A stretch of 20,032 nt of DNA, from NCBI GenBank assembly GCA_016946835.1, contig JACVTC010000540.1, positions 1 to 20,032 on the forward strand. Direction: 5' to 3'. How positions within the stretch are numbered: position 1 is the stretch's first letter; every line of letters begins with the position of its first letter. Shown here in pieces: positions 1 to 9,650 of this stretch. The notes beneath the pieces were generated by a model. That model did not search any database. It was not told where the DNA came from and saw only the letters and a list, made by a program, of their open reading frames with translations. The stretch is from Neocallimastix lanati (nom. inval.) (taxonomy: Eukaryota; Neocallimastigomycota; Neocallimastigomycetes; Neocallimastigales; Neocallimastigaceae). Made by a program: the position numbers and the translations under genes.

Positions 1-684
1 CCATATTATATATTTCAAATTTATTATAAAAAAAAAAGTATTTATTTCTTATTTATATTATTAATTATTAATTATTATTTTTCTTTTCAGTTTTTCTTAA
101 GCTTTTATTACTGGATATATTTCAACCAATTTATTTAGTATATTTATTTTATTTTATTTTATTTTATTTATTTATTCATTTATTATTTATTTTTAGATTT
201 TTTTTTTTTTTTTTTTTTTAATTCATTCTTAGAAGAAAAGAAAAAAAATTTTTTTTTGTTATCATTATTTATTTTTTTATTATTGACTCATTACTTTTTT
301 ATTTTTTTTTTAATAGATATTAATAAAAATTCAACTCTATTGAAGATATAATTATATATTTATTTATTATTTTATTATTTTTCAATTTTAATTTGATTTT
401 TCATTATATTTATCATATTATATATATTGATTATTCATAAAGAAATAAAGTTTTTATTAAAATAAAAGATTCAATATGATTTTCTTATTAGAATATTTTA
501 TTTCTCCTTTTATTTTTTTTTTTATTTCATTTTATTTTTTATTTCATTTTATTTTTTATTTTATTTTATTTTTTATTTTATTTTATTTTTTATTTTATTT
601 ATTTAATATATATATCAGTGGTTTATGCGAATCTATATTTTTCTTTTATTTTTCATTTTTTGTAATACATTTAAATCATTAAAA

Positions 685-725
<41 letters not shown>

Positions 726-869
726 CTATATTATTTATTACTTCGATAATATAACTATATTATTATTAAGTTAATAAAAATTTTTTTCCTTTTTATAATT
801 TATAGTAGAAAGCTATAAGATGATTGATAAATATAATGAATAATTATATATATAGAAAAAAGTTATAAT
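1..869. other. AT-rich non-coding, poly-T and TTTTA arrays
   Basis: No supportable gene. The stretch is dominated by T-runs and by ATTTT-type simple repeats, notably around 130-180 and 510-600. A pure T-run of about 39 bases lies at 687-725. The open frame across 476-682 is this repeat read as Phe/Tyr/Leu and is not a credible protein. Confidence 0.75.
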
Positions 870-1045
870 CTAATAAATTAAATTTTTATATAAACCTTTC
901 TTTTTCCCATTAAAATTCAATGATTGTGAGTTTTTGTTCTTATTTGAATTATTGTTATTGCTGCTATTATTATTATTATTTTTATTTTTTGATGAATTCT
1001 TTGAATTTGATATTGAGAACGATTTTTTTATAAAATCTATAAGTA
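870..1045 (-). CDS. possible terminal exon, Ser/Asn/Lys-rich, unidentified
   Basis: On the minus strand a frame stays open from about 1045 to a TAG at 872-870. It encodes a Ser/Asn/Lys-rich tail that begins with residues like KKSFSISNSK, passes through Asn and Ser runs, and ends near GLYKNLIY. There is no initiator Met, but a TTATAG just upstream (about 1050) would serve as a 3' splice site. The varied Ser codons and the absence of stops are unlike the surrounding noise. It could be the last exon of a gene whose first exon is the ORF starting at 2011 on the same strand. It could also be a chance low-complexity frame. No function can be assigned. Confidence 0.25.
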
Positions 1046-1262
1046 TTAATTGTTATGATATGATATATATTATATATATATATAAAGAGTAAATTCTATT
1101 AATAATTTTAATCCTATTTTAATTCTTTTAAAAGAAAAAAAAAAAAAAACTAATAAATAACGATATTATTAATTTATAAGTTAATATTTTATTTAGTATA
1201 TTATGTATTATTGAATATTTACATTAATATTAGGTTTATTCTATAGGTTGTAATATTTATAC

Positions 1263-1542
1263 AAGTTGTATTATTTATTTTTGTTATATTTTTGGTAATA
1301 TACTAGTTTGTATTATTTATTTTTATGATATTTTTGGTAATATACTACTTGTATTATTTAATTTTTATTGTATTTTTGGTAATATATTAGTTGTATTATT
1401 TATTTTTATTGTATTTTTGGTAATATACTAGTTGTATTATTTATTTTTATTGTATTTTTGGTAATATACTAGTTGTATTATTTATTTATATTATATTTTT
1501 GGTAATATACTCGTTGTATTATTTATTTTTATGATATTTTTG
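1263..1542. repeat. 41-bp minisatellite, about 6.7 copies
   Basis: Six consecutive units start at about 1295, 1337, 1379, 1420, 1461 and 1502. Each begins GTAATATACTAGTTGTATTA and ends in a TATTTTTG block. The first two units are 42 bp and the rest 41 bp. A partial unit lies upstream (1263-1294), and a more diverged relative can be seen near 1245-1262. Units differ by one to four bases, so the array is fairly young. It sits between the two candidate minus-strand exons, as an intronic minisatellite would. Confidence 0.9.
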
Positions 1543-1762
1543 TTTTTTATTTGTTTTAAAAAAAAAAAAAAAAATAAAATAAAGTGCAAATATATATGTA
1601 AATTGAGATATGATTATATATCATATCAAGTATATATATATATATATATATTTATTTTTTTTTTTTTTTCTTGTGAATATTTATAATCCTTAGTATTGAT
1701 TCATTATTCCAAATTATTATTATTTTTTTTATTTTCTTAATATTTCTAATTTTTAATTTTTA

Positions 1763-2011
1763 TTAAAAAAAATTCCCCGGTAAAAAAATATGTAATTTTT
1801 CCCCTTGAGTAACAATAAATATGTATTTATTTTCATTAAAATAAATAGAAAAGAAAAAAAAAAAAATTTTTTTTTTCCTTTTTTCATTACTTTGCTTCTC
1901 ATTATTTTTTTTTATATCTTCGTTTTTTAATCGTACTAAATCATTTTTATCTGGTACTATTGAAGCATTTGTTTTTTCATTATATTCATTCGGAGTTGCA
2001 ACACTAGCCAT
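1763..2011 (-). CDS. possible N-terminal exon of unidentified protein
   Basis: Starts at ATG 2011-2009 with MASVATPNEY. About 48 residues of mixed, protein-like composition follow (Asp, Val, Pro, Leu, Arg, Glu), ending in a Lys-rich NEKRKKK near 1866. After that the frame runs into an A/T homopolymer and becomes Phe-rich, so the credible coding part is 1866-2011. The contrast with the surrounding repeats suggests a real first exon or the 5' remnant of a gene. No domain is recognised. A partner exon could be the Ser/Asn-rich frame at 870-1045, which would place the minisatellite in an intron. No clear GT donor was found at the end of the credible segment, so this remains weak. Confidence 0.35.
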   Translation of the reverse strand: MASVATPNEYNEKTNASIVPDKNDLVRLKNEDIKKNNEKQSNEKRKKKIFFFFFSIYFNENKYIFIVTQGEKLHIFLPGNFF

Positions 2012-2255
2012 AAAAAAAATTACTTTACTTTTATTCTATTATATTTTACTTGTTATTTTTACTTAATTTTTTAATTATATATATTTAATATAATGGTAAT
2101 ATTATAATGGGATTTATTTTATTATTAATTTTTTCTTTTATTTTTATTATATACATATATATTTTTTTTAAAAAAATATAATATCTATTGATAATATTAT
2201 TAAAAAGATTTTTGTATCTGTTTCATATTTAAAGGTTATTTATTTATAGTATATG

Positions 2256-2287
<32 letters not shown>

Positions 2288-3185
2288 TAAAAAAAAAAAT
2301 AAAAAATAATAATAATAATAAATAAAAAATATTGAAAAAAAAAATTATATATTAAAGATTTATATGTAAAATAAGCATAAAAAAAAAATTTTTTTAAATA
2401 TAAATATATATATATGTATATAAAAAAGAATTAATTACCATAAAAATTATGCTTTTTAACTCTTTTAATTTTCTTTTTTTATTTAAATAAATGTACATAT
2501 ACAGTAAAAGAAAAAAAATCTTAGAAAATAAATAAAAATTTTATAAAAAAAATACTAATGAAAACAGTATGAAATTAATCAATGTATAAAAATTTTATTA
2601 AAAAAAAATTACTAATGAAAAAATATAAAATTAATCAAATGTATAAAAATTTTTATAAATGATTAATACTTTTAGCATAATGTGATTTCGTATAACACAA
2701 AGATAAAAATATTTTAATTTTTTTTTTTTTTTTTAAAGAATAAACTTAATGATTATAAAACTTTGATGTTAAAAATCTTAGAATATAATTATAATAGAGG
2801 AAATATTATTTATTAATACAATTAACTTAAAATGATAGAAAAAAAAAAAGCTTTTAAAATCTGTTATAACTAAAAATAAATATAAAACTTTGATGAATAA
2901 AAAAAATTATAGTTTTTTTAATTGATTAATTGATAAGAAAAAATAAATTTTAATTATTATATTTATTTTTTATTATTTTTGAAAGTATAAAATTTTATTT
3001 TAATCATTATTTATGCTTTTTTTAAAAAAAATAAATCAACATATTAATAGTTAATAAACTTCTTTTTATTAGTCTTATTATTACCATTATTTAGTTTTTT
3101 GTATTAAATTTTTCTTTTATTATTAACAATAAAATTTATTTTTCATTAATAAATTATTTAATCTCAGTTTAATATCACTTCTTAA
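2012..3185. other. AT-rich non-coding with ~55-bp tandem duplication
   Basis: No gene seen. At 2534-2655 a ~55-bp unit (core ACTAATGAAAA...AATTAATCAA...TGTATAAAAA) occurs twice in full, starting at about 2534 and 2588, with the start of a third copy at 2645. The short string ATAAAACTTTGATG recurs at about 2755 and 2882. The rest is A-runs, T-runs and ATATAT tracts. Confidence 0.7.
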
Positions 3186-3350
3186 AAAATATATGTAAAA
3201 TTTATTTATACATTATTTATACATTATATAATGGATAAAAAATTTTTTAAATAAATATACATATATATTGGTCTTTTAACTCGTAACACATAAAAATTAT
3301 TAAATTTTTTTTTTATTTACTGATGTATAAATAAATTTTACATATATTTT
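3186..3350. repeat. 165-bp inverted-repeat unit with perfect 28-bp arms
   Basis: The arm at 3186-3213 is the exact reverse complement of the arm at 3323-3350, with 109 bp between them. A second, offset inverted match (TATATAATGGATAAAA near 3225-3240 against 3347-3362) overlaps the right arm, so the structure is not a simple hairpin. The layout resembles a small non-autonomous inverted-repeat element (MITE-like). No target-site duplication is evident and there is no coding content. Confidence 0.6.
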
Positions 3351-3713
3351 ATCCATTATATATTCTTGAATTTTGAACATTAATTATTAAACTTTATGTT
3401 CAAAAATAATTATTTATAATTAATTAAACTAAATTTTTTTTTTTTTTAATTTTCAATAAAAAAAAATAATAATAAGTAAATAAATAAAAAATATTCGTTT
3501 TAATATGTCATAATCTCTAATAAATATTAAAAAATAATATTTATGAGTAATATATACACATATATATTTATCTTTTATTTTAAAATATATGGAATTTACT
3601 TATAAAAATGTTATTCAAATATATATATTTATTTCTCATTTCAAATTAATAGTAGTAATAAAAGGATAAAACATAAATAAACCTTAATTCCAATGAAAAC
3701 AAAATAAAAAAAA
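3351..3713. other. AT-rich non-coding
   Basis: No gene or RNA recognised. Contains poly-A and poly-T runs and ATATAT tracts only. Confidence 0.7.
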
Positions 3714-3773
3714 AAAAAAATTAAGAATTATTTTCATGATCAACTGATCATGAAAATGATTTTTAATTTTTTT
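3714..3773. repeat. 29-bp near-perfect hairpin with 2-nt loop
   Basis: Positions 3714-3742 pair with 3773-3745. The inner 13 bp (from ATTTTCATGATCA) is perfect and the loop is AC at 3743-3744. The two non-Watson-Crick positions (3729/3758 and 3725/3762) are both G-T, so an RNA copy would pair along all 29 bp. This could be a cruciform-forming palindrome, a tiny mobile-element remnant or an RNA hairpin. Confidence 0.7.
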
Positions 3774-4072
3774 ATTAATCATCAATTTATTTTTATTTAA
3801 CTTTTGTACGTATTAATTTTATTAATATACCATAAAAATTTATCATGCTAATAAAATATACTTTAATTATTCTAAATGAAATACTAAATTTTTAAATTTT
3901 TAAATCAACCATTTTGATTTTTATTATTTTAATAATTCATAGCTTTATCAGTTCTAATCTTTTAATAAAATTTTATTATTAATATTACATGTAAATCATG
4001 AAAGTATTAGTTACAACATCGTATTTATAAACTAATAAAAAAATTATATTTTTTATTATTAAAAAAAAAAAA

Positions 4073-4126
<54 letters not shown>

Positions 4127-4290
4127 AATAGTTTCAATAGAAAAATATATTTAAAAAATTTTTATTTTATTTTATTTTGACGTAATTTTTTTTTGAATTT
4201 TTGAAAATATAGATGATACACATCTTTCTTTTGTTAATGGTTAATTCAATGTAATTTAAAAGATTACTTTTTAAATAAAATTAAATATCG
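3774..4290. other. AT-rich non-coding with AAT/ATT palindrome
   Basis: No gene seen. At 4072-4124 an (AAT)n run of about eight units switches directly into an (ATT)n run of about nine units, giving a perfect self-complementary microsatellite of about 50 bp able to form a cruciform. The rest is low complexity. Confidence 0.7.
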
Positions 4291-4293
4291 AAT

Positions 4294-4640
4294 GGTTTCT
4301 GTGGTGCATTTCGGAATGTTGCATTTCGGAACACGACTTTTATATGAAAAGTAGTGTACTTTAATGAACCGTTAATGTAAAGGTGGCTTAAATTATTATT
4401 GATAAATAAATAATACTATTTAAAATTTCAATAAATAATAAAATAAAGAAATAATATTTAATAATATATAATTTCAAATATATTTTAACATTTTTGTTAA
4501 AATAATAATAATATTTAATAATATTTAATTTATTTATTATAAATAATATGTTTATGAAAAAAAAAAAAATAACCCATTTATATTTATTTCTATTTCTATT
4601 TATATATATATAATTTTTCATGATTTTTGGATCTTTTATA
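4294..4640. repeat. candidate left LTR remnant (Ty3/gypsy)
   Basis: This segment lies just outside the retroelement fragments. It carries two copies of GCATTTCGGAA, 15 bp apart (4306 and 4321). At 9662-9690 the same doubled motif occurs in the same orientation (GCATTTC..AAT then ACATTTC..AAT). Downstream, both segments share TTTT.TATG, then GGCT, then an AAATAAATAAT.AT block, then CAAATAT..TTTAACA (about 4473-4490 here). The base composition is AT-rich but the GCATTTC stretch is distinctive. I read the pair as diverged LTRs; exact ends and a target duplication are not visible. Confidence 0.4.
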
Positions 4641-4705
4641 TACTTTTACTTTTTCCCTCGAAATTCTTAAATTTGAAATAATATTGAAATTTTTAAATTT
4701 TTTGT

Positions 4706-5676
4706 CTAAATTAATTTTTGAATTTTTACATTAGAAATTTTTAGATTTTCATTTTTATTAAAATTTTCTGATTTCTTAATATCTTTATTTTCTGGTTTCT
4801 TATTGTCCTTATTTTCTAATTCCTTATTCTTTTCCTCCTGAGATGATACTTCCCTTTTACTAGATATTTCTATTATACTCTTATTTTCATTAATATTTTG
4901 ATTATTTGACTTAATTCTTGAGAGAGCATATGCAAGAGAATTTTTCTTACCTTGATGATCAGTTATCTTTATTCTTAGCATACTAATGATAATGCACCAT
5001 CTAATATGCCCTCATATTATTAGGTTCTTTATTATTAAATAAATCAACTAAAGTTTCATAGTATGTAAATAGTAGTGTTTCGAATTTATTTCCGGAAATA
5101 TAAGATTTAAATTTTTTTGCACAGAAATATACCGTAGTACCTTCTAAATCTGTGATACAATAATTTCTTTCCGCTTTTTCATAAAGTTCTATTAATAAAA
5201 TGTACAAGATGTTCTAGTCCATCTTCTTCATTTATTTGTAATAATACTCTACCTAAACCATCTTATGAAGCATCAGTTCTAATTATAAATTGTTTATTAT
5301 AATTGGGAAAATCTAAAATAGGAGCATAAATAATAGAATTTTTTAATTTATCAAAGCTAGATTGTTGTTCTTTTGTTCATATAAATGAAACATTCATTCT
5401 TAAAAGTTTATTTAAGAGAGCGGTACCCAGGAAAGATTGTAATTCATTAATATTGCAAGGTCTAATCCAGTTTTTAACTGTATTAACCTTGGAATCCATT
5501 GCTTGTAAACCTTTATTAGTAACTATATGACCTAAAACTTCAACTTCTTCTTGGAAAAAGGAACATTTTTCAATATTGATTTTTATTTCATATTTTCTGA
5601 AAATTTCAAATATCATGTTTAAATGTTTCAATAATTTATTTTTATTATTGACACCGATATTTTTATAATCATACAT
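4706..5676 (-). pseudogene. Ty3/gypsy RT C-terminus plus RNase H, degraded
   Basis: Read leftwards, the ATG-led frame from 5676 encodes the end of a Ty3-type reverse transcriptase (KCSFFQEEVEVLGHIV, then ELQSFLG). It continues past a TGA (5379-5377, at the usual Trp of FxWT) into EQQSSFDKLK and the RNase H start TDAS (Asp at 5274-5272). A TAA follows at 5265-5263. The frame shifts near 5200 to ERNYCITDLEG (second acidic residue) and AKKFKSYISG, then again near 4985 to KITDHQGKKNSLAYALSR. A Lys/Glu/Asn-rich linker follows to 4706. The start of the frame is a degraded YxDD region, so the RT catalytic loop is lost. At least two in-frame stops and two frameshifts make it inactive. Confidence 0.85.
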
Positions 5677-6334
5677 ATTACTTTCTTTATTAAATTTATA
5701 TTTATTTTTATAAATATAATTTTTAATATCTTCATCTTTATTTAATTTATTATCATTAATTACATGATTATTCTTAATATTTAAATCTTGAGAAGAATCA
5801 TTACATATAGTAATCTCCTTAGAAATAGTTGCCTTTAAGTACTTTCTAACTTTAGGTTTTAATATTTTCCATTTTGATAAATCAATTTCTTTTTCTACTT
5901 CATCTTTCTCTTCTTCATCTATTTGGAAAATATCGTTTTTACTAGCCGTATTAGCATTAGCTTTCCTAATTTCCGTTCCAGCATCTAAAGAAACTCCTTT
6001 CTTTTGGCAGCATCAACAAAATATTACTTTGTCTCAGGAACGTTATTGAAATTTAAGGGAGAACGTTCACTCCCTCTTAGTAGTTTAAACATTCATTTCT
6101 GGGATTAGTTGAACCACTTGGTTCTTCATTAAGCATTCTTTGGTATTTTAAATATTCAAAATAATTAAATTTTAGACAGTTATATTTCTTATGTCCTTCT
6201 TTGTTACAAAAATAACACATCTGTACTCTATATTTACCTTTATTTCCATCATTATTCAAATAATTATATTTGAAATTATTATCACTTGATTCGTGAGTGA
6301 CTGGTTTATTGATATATGGGACTTTTATGTACAA
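5677..6334 (-). pseudogene. Gag CCHC zinc knuckle and downstream linker
   Basis: The frame at 6334-6077 contains a nucleocapsid knuckle, CYFCNKEGHKKYNC (C-x2-C-x4-H-x4-C), complete in all four metal ligands. Acidic/Ser residues (NEEPSGSTNP) follow. From 6076 to about 5990 the reading is broken by stops. From about 5990 a long frame resumes (SLDAGTEIRK... EEEKDEVEKEIDLSKWK... RKYLKATISK) and runs without a stop into the RT C-terminal fragment at 5676. In normal Ty3/gypsy order this Gag-end material should lie upstream of the protease. Here it lies between the two halves of RT, so the element is scrambled or chimeric. No capsid domain was found. Confidence 0.75.
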
Positions 6335-6419
6335 TAATTTATAAGCAATGGGTTTTTAAAATAATGGTTTAATGGTTGTTTAGTAAAATTTATTAATAAA
6401 ATTATAATATTCGTACAAT

Positions 6420-7373
6420 TTAAATAATAATTCTAATTCCTAAAATTTTATTTAATAATCTATAATCTATGCACAGTCTCCATCTACCATTTTTCTCTGG
6501 TACTAGAACAATAGGTGAAGAACAAGGTAAATGAGAAGGTGCAATTAATCCTTTGTCTATTAATTTTTTTAATTCTTCTTTTAGTGCTAAAAGTTGTACC
6601 TGGGAAATTCTATATGCTTTTTGTTTTATTAGTTTGCTACCTTCTAGTAATTCAATATGATGAGGTAGCAATTTTGATGGCTCTAAATCATCACTAGGTA
6701 TAACTATTACATCTGAAAATGAAATTAATATGGATTTAAATTCATTTTCAAAATTACCATCTTTGATATCCATATTGCTAATTAATTCTTCCAAAATTTT
6801 ATTTTTATTAGTTGAATTAATTTTATTAGTACTAATTACATTATTAATACTAGGATTATTCTCTAATATATAGCAAAACATAGATTGTGTATGAAGTTCA
6901 TGTACGTCTTCCAAAGGAGCCAATGGGACCGCACTAAAGGTAACCACACCATTAACATTATTAGTACCATTTTTTACATATAAATATTTACTATCTGCAT
7001 CTACTAATAATTTATAATTTACTTGTGTTATTAAATTAATTATTATACCAAATATTGAGTCATCATTATCAAAAATTCTAAAGATAGCATTAATTTTTAG
7101 ATTACCAATTTGTACTTCTAATTTTGCCATTTCATAAACATGTTCTTCCGTGTTGGGTAATGCCTGATGCACTCTACTAGAAGTAGAACCAACTATGGTA
7201 TAATTTTTAATATTTTTATTTAAAAAATTTCTAGTTACCAAATTTGTATTACTATCACCATCATTTAATACAGCAGCAGAATGGCCATTAACTGAACCAT
7301 TGACAATAGCAATATCGTACTCTTGAATTTCTCCTGTAGTATAGCAATGGGTAGGATTATTTACTATTTCAAA
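6420..7373 (-). pseudogene. Ty3/gypsy aspartic protease plus RT N-terminus
   Basis: The frame is open from 7373 to a stop at 6420. It begins FEIVNNPTHC and then shows the pepsin-like retroviral protease core (GHSAAVLNDGDSNTNLVTR, about 7285-7230). The catalytic D-T/S-G triad appears as D-G-D. A ~200-residue spacer follows, then the start of RT: LLPHHIELLEGS, AYRISQVQLLALKEELKKLI, KGLIAPSHLPCSSPIVLVPE and KNGRWRLCIDYRLLNKI. Homology stops abruptly at about 6440, before RT motif A, so the whole catalytic palm is absent. One TAA (7376-7374) separates this from the upstream linker frame in the same phase. The family call is secure; function is lost. Confidence 0.9.
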
Positions 7374-7880
7374 TTATTCTATATCATTATGATATTTCGT
7401 ACATCTTACCACTACATCATCATCCTCAGTTCTTACCTTTTTAAAACTTTTAGTGATATCTGAACGTAGGGCACTACTTATACCTATTAATTGGGCCAAA
7501 GTAATATTTGCTGGAGTATTTTGTAATTCTTTTATAATATCATAAGATTCAATACCATCTAATAATTTAATGATTTGGCCTACCTTAGTAGTTTTTTCCT
7601 TCATATTATTTTGTTCCAATTTTTTTGTACTATTATTTTTGTCGTTAAATTTATTACTGATATTGGATTCAGGTATATTTAATTTCATTGAATCTATATC
7701 AATTTTATTTTCTAATGTGTCGTTTTTATTATTTTTATTATTTTTATTATTATTATTATTATTTATAGTCAAGTTGGATGTATCATTATTAATAATATAA
7801 TAAGTTGAATTATTATTAAATTTTTATTAATATTATTATTATTGCTATTATTTTCATTATTATTATTACTTCCTTCATTA
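7374..7880 (-). pseudogene. Gag-Pol linker upstream of protease
   Basis: Asn/Lys-rich low-complexity sequence (about 7880-7640) leads into a segment typical of the region just before the protease in fungal Ty3/gypsy polyproteins: ELQNTPANITLAQLIGISSA followed by LRSDITKSFKKVR (about 7530-7435). A TAA at 7376-7374 ends it; the next codon continues the protease fragment in phase. The frame opens at a TTG near 7772. An ATG and the capsid part of Gag are not present. The interval abuts the oppositely oriented integrase fragment near 7890, which marks a rearrangement breakpoint. Confidence 0.7.
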
Positions 7881-7984
7881 TTAATATTAATCTTTCATAT
7901 TACAACTCTTTCCCGGCTAGTTGGTCTAGTTTCAGAAGAAGACTCTAGTACTTGAGTTCATTCTAGATCCTTCTCGTTTTTCCT

Positions 7985-9426
7985 TCCTTTGTTTATTGAA
8001 TATTTCTGATTATAACCCTTTGCTTGAATTCATTTGCTTCAGTCAGAAAAATGATCCTATATATAGTAAGATTACTAGTACCCTTATGTGTAATGATTCC
8101 TACATGAATGAAATAAAATCTTTTGATATCAGTAAGTTTTTCTTTTAAGAAAGATACTTTTCTTTTTAATAATTTAATATGTGTTCCAAAAAAAAATTTA
8201 GATATGATGTTCTTATCTTCTCACTATGATTATGTGTCAGCCGGACACTTAGGATTCCAGAAAAAACTTGTTGTGAATTAATTAATTGAAATTACTACAG
8301 GCCTAGTTGATGAGGACAATGTTAAATCCTTCATTAAATTATGACCAATTTGTTCCGAAATGAAAGCTTCCAGTCAAGCTAACCCTATAATGAACTTATT
8401 CCTTTAAATATTCCTAATTGTCCCTGGCAAGTTATAGAAATTGATTTTATAACTAATATCCCTCCGAATTACTACAATAAGGAATACTTAATTATGGTCT
8501 GTTGAGATTAAACTAACTATAATGGTACATCTCGCACCTTTAAAAGGTACTCCCTCTGTCATCGAAGCAGCTATCGCTTTCTTAAGAACTGTTTTTTTTT
8601 TTTTTTTTTTATTTTCATAGTCTCCCTCACGAGATAATTACGGATTGCCGAGCTTAATTTAATGGAGCGAGATTGTATGTATCCTTTTGATTAAATGCTC
8701 CATGACTACTACTGGCCACCATACTACTGTAGGCCAAGTTTGAATGTTTGAATCAGTCTATCAAACAATATATAAGATGTTTCTCCAGATCTTTCCAAAA
8801 CGAAGATTAAGATTGGCTTGATTGGTTATTCTTAGCCTAATTCGTCTATAGTAATTCAAAGAATTCTTAAGCAGGGAAACCAACTTTTCTTTGCTTTTAA
8901 TAGATTCTTACAGATCTTTTCTACTTTTTCTTCTTCTTCTTCTTTGACTCTTTCTTCTATAATTCTTTATATTCCTGATTTTCAAACTAATTTGGTTAGA
9001 ATTAAACGTATTCTTTCATCCTCCATTGAGCTGTATTCTATCGTTGCTAATCGATAAAGATCAAGTGCTCCTTCTTTTCTTGTTGGTGATCTTGTTTGGC
9101 TTCGTAAACCTTCTAAATTTATCCCTAAAATCTCTACTAAATTATGTCCTCGTATATATGGTCCTTTTAAAATCACTGAATCCCTCGACTTTAATAATTA
9201 CCATTTAGATTTATCGAACTCTCCATTTCCTAGACGCTATGATATTTTTAATGTATGTGAATTAAAACCTTGGTCTCAAAGTCCCAATGATCTTTCAAAT
9301 TCCCTGAATATATCTTCCATCCTTGATTGTCGTATAAATCTATCATCTAGTGTTTGTAAATATTCGGTTTCCTACTCTAACTCATCTCTTATAGACTCTT
9401 GGATTGATTCTTCTATTAATAGATGA
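7985..9426 (+). pseudogene. Ty3/gypsy integrase with chromodomain-like tail, degraded
   Basis: On the plus strand, after a spacer (FICFSQKNDPIYSKITSTLM, about 8030), the integrase zinc domain begins at 8222 (HYDYVSAGHLGF). The distal cysteine region (PICSEMKAS) has its first Cys position at a TGA (8342-8344). The catalytic core shows WQVIEIDFITNIP (first Asp, 8443-8445) and HSLPHEIITD (second Asp, 8643-8645), then a broken TTTGHHTTVGQ region and WLDWLFLA. A poly-T insertion (8592-8610) interrupts the core. From 9058 to the TGA at 9424-9426 an open frame gives the C-terminal domain (FLVGDLVWLRKP, PRIYGPFKI, FNVCELKPW) and a tail ILDCRI...KYSVSY...DSWI resembling a chromodomain. Many stops make it inactive. 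Confidence 0.88.
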
Positions 9427-9650
9427 TGACTCTTCCTTCTCCCACATTCTTGCAGATTTCAATTCTACACTTTCTAATCGCTCTGTGTAGACGATCTATT
9501 TTGAGTTGAGCAGTGTAATACAATTGTTGATTTATATCAAACCACTATATTATATATATATATATAGATTTTCTTAAAAAAAAAAAAAAATAAATTAAAA
9601 TTAAAATTTATAGAATAGGTTAAACTTATATATTATATAGTAATAAATTA

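Noticed and set aside
476-682. Open frame rich in Phe, Tyr, Leu and Ile that looks like a membrane protein
   Set aside because: It is the TTTTA/TTTTTTATTT simple repeat in translation, with no complexity outside the repeat.
1263-1542. Regular repeats considered as a CRISPR array
   Set aside because: Units are contiguous 41-bp tandem copies with no unique spacers, in a eukaryotic context.
4388-4621. Minus-strand open frame rich in Ile, Tyr, Asn and Lys
   Set aside because: AT-only low-complexity sequence inside the LTR-like segment, with no protein-like features.
6515-6697. Plus-strand hydrophobic frame
   Set aside because: Antisense shadow of the RT N-terminal coding sequence on the minus strand, which carries clear family motifs.
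7374-7376. Programmed stop-codon readthrough between Gag linker and protease
   Set aside because: The single in-frame TAA could suggest it, but the element has many other stops and frameshifts and no structured readthrough signal was seen.
7570-7800. Plus-strand hydrophobic frame
   Set aside because: Antisense of the Asn/Lys-rich Gag-Pol linker.
8982-9208. Short frames on both strands overlapping the integrase C-terminus
   Set aside because: The plus-strand frame ending at 9426 carries the conserved integrase C-terminal motifs; the others are shadows.
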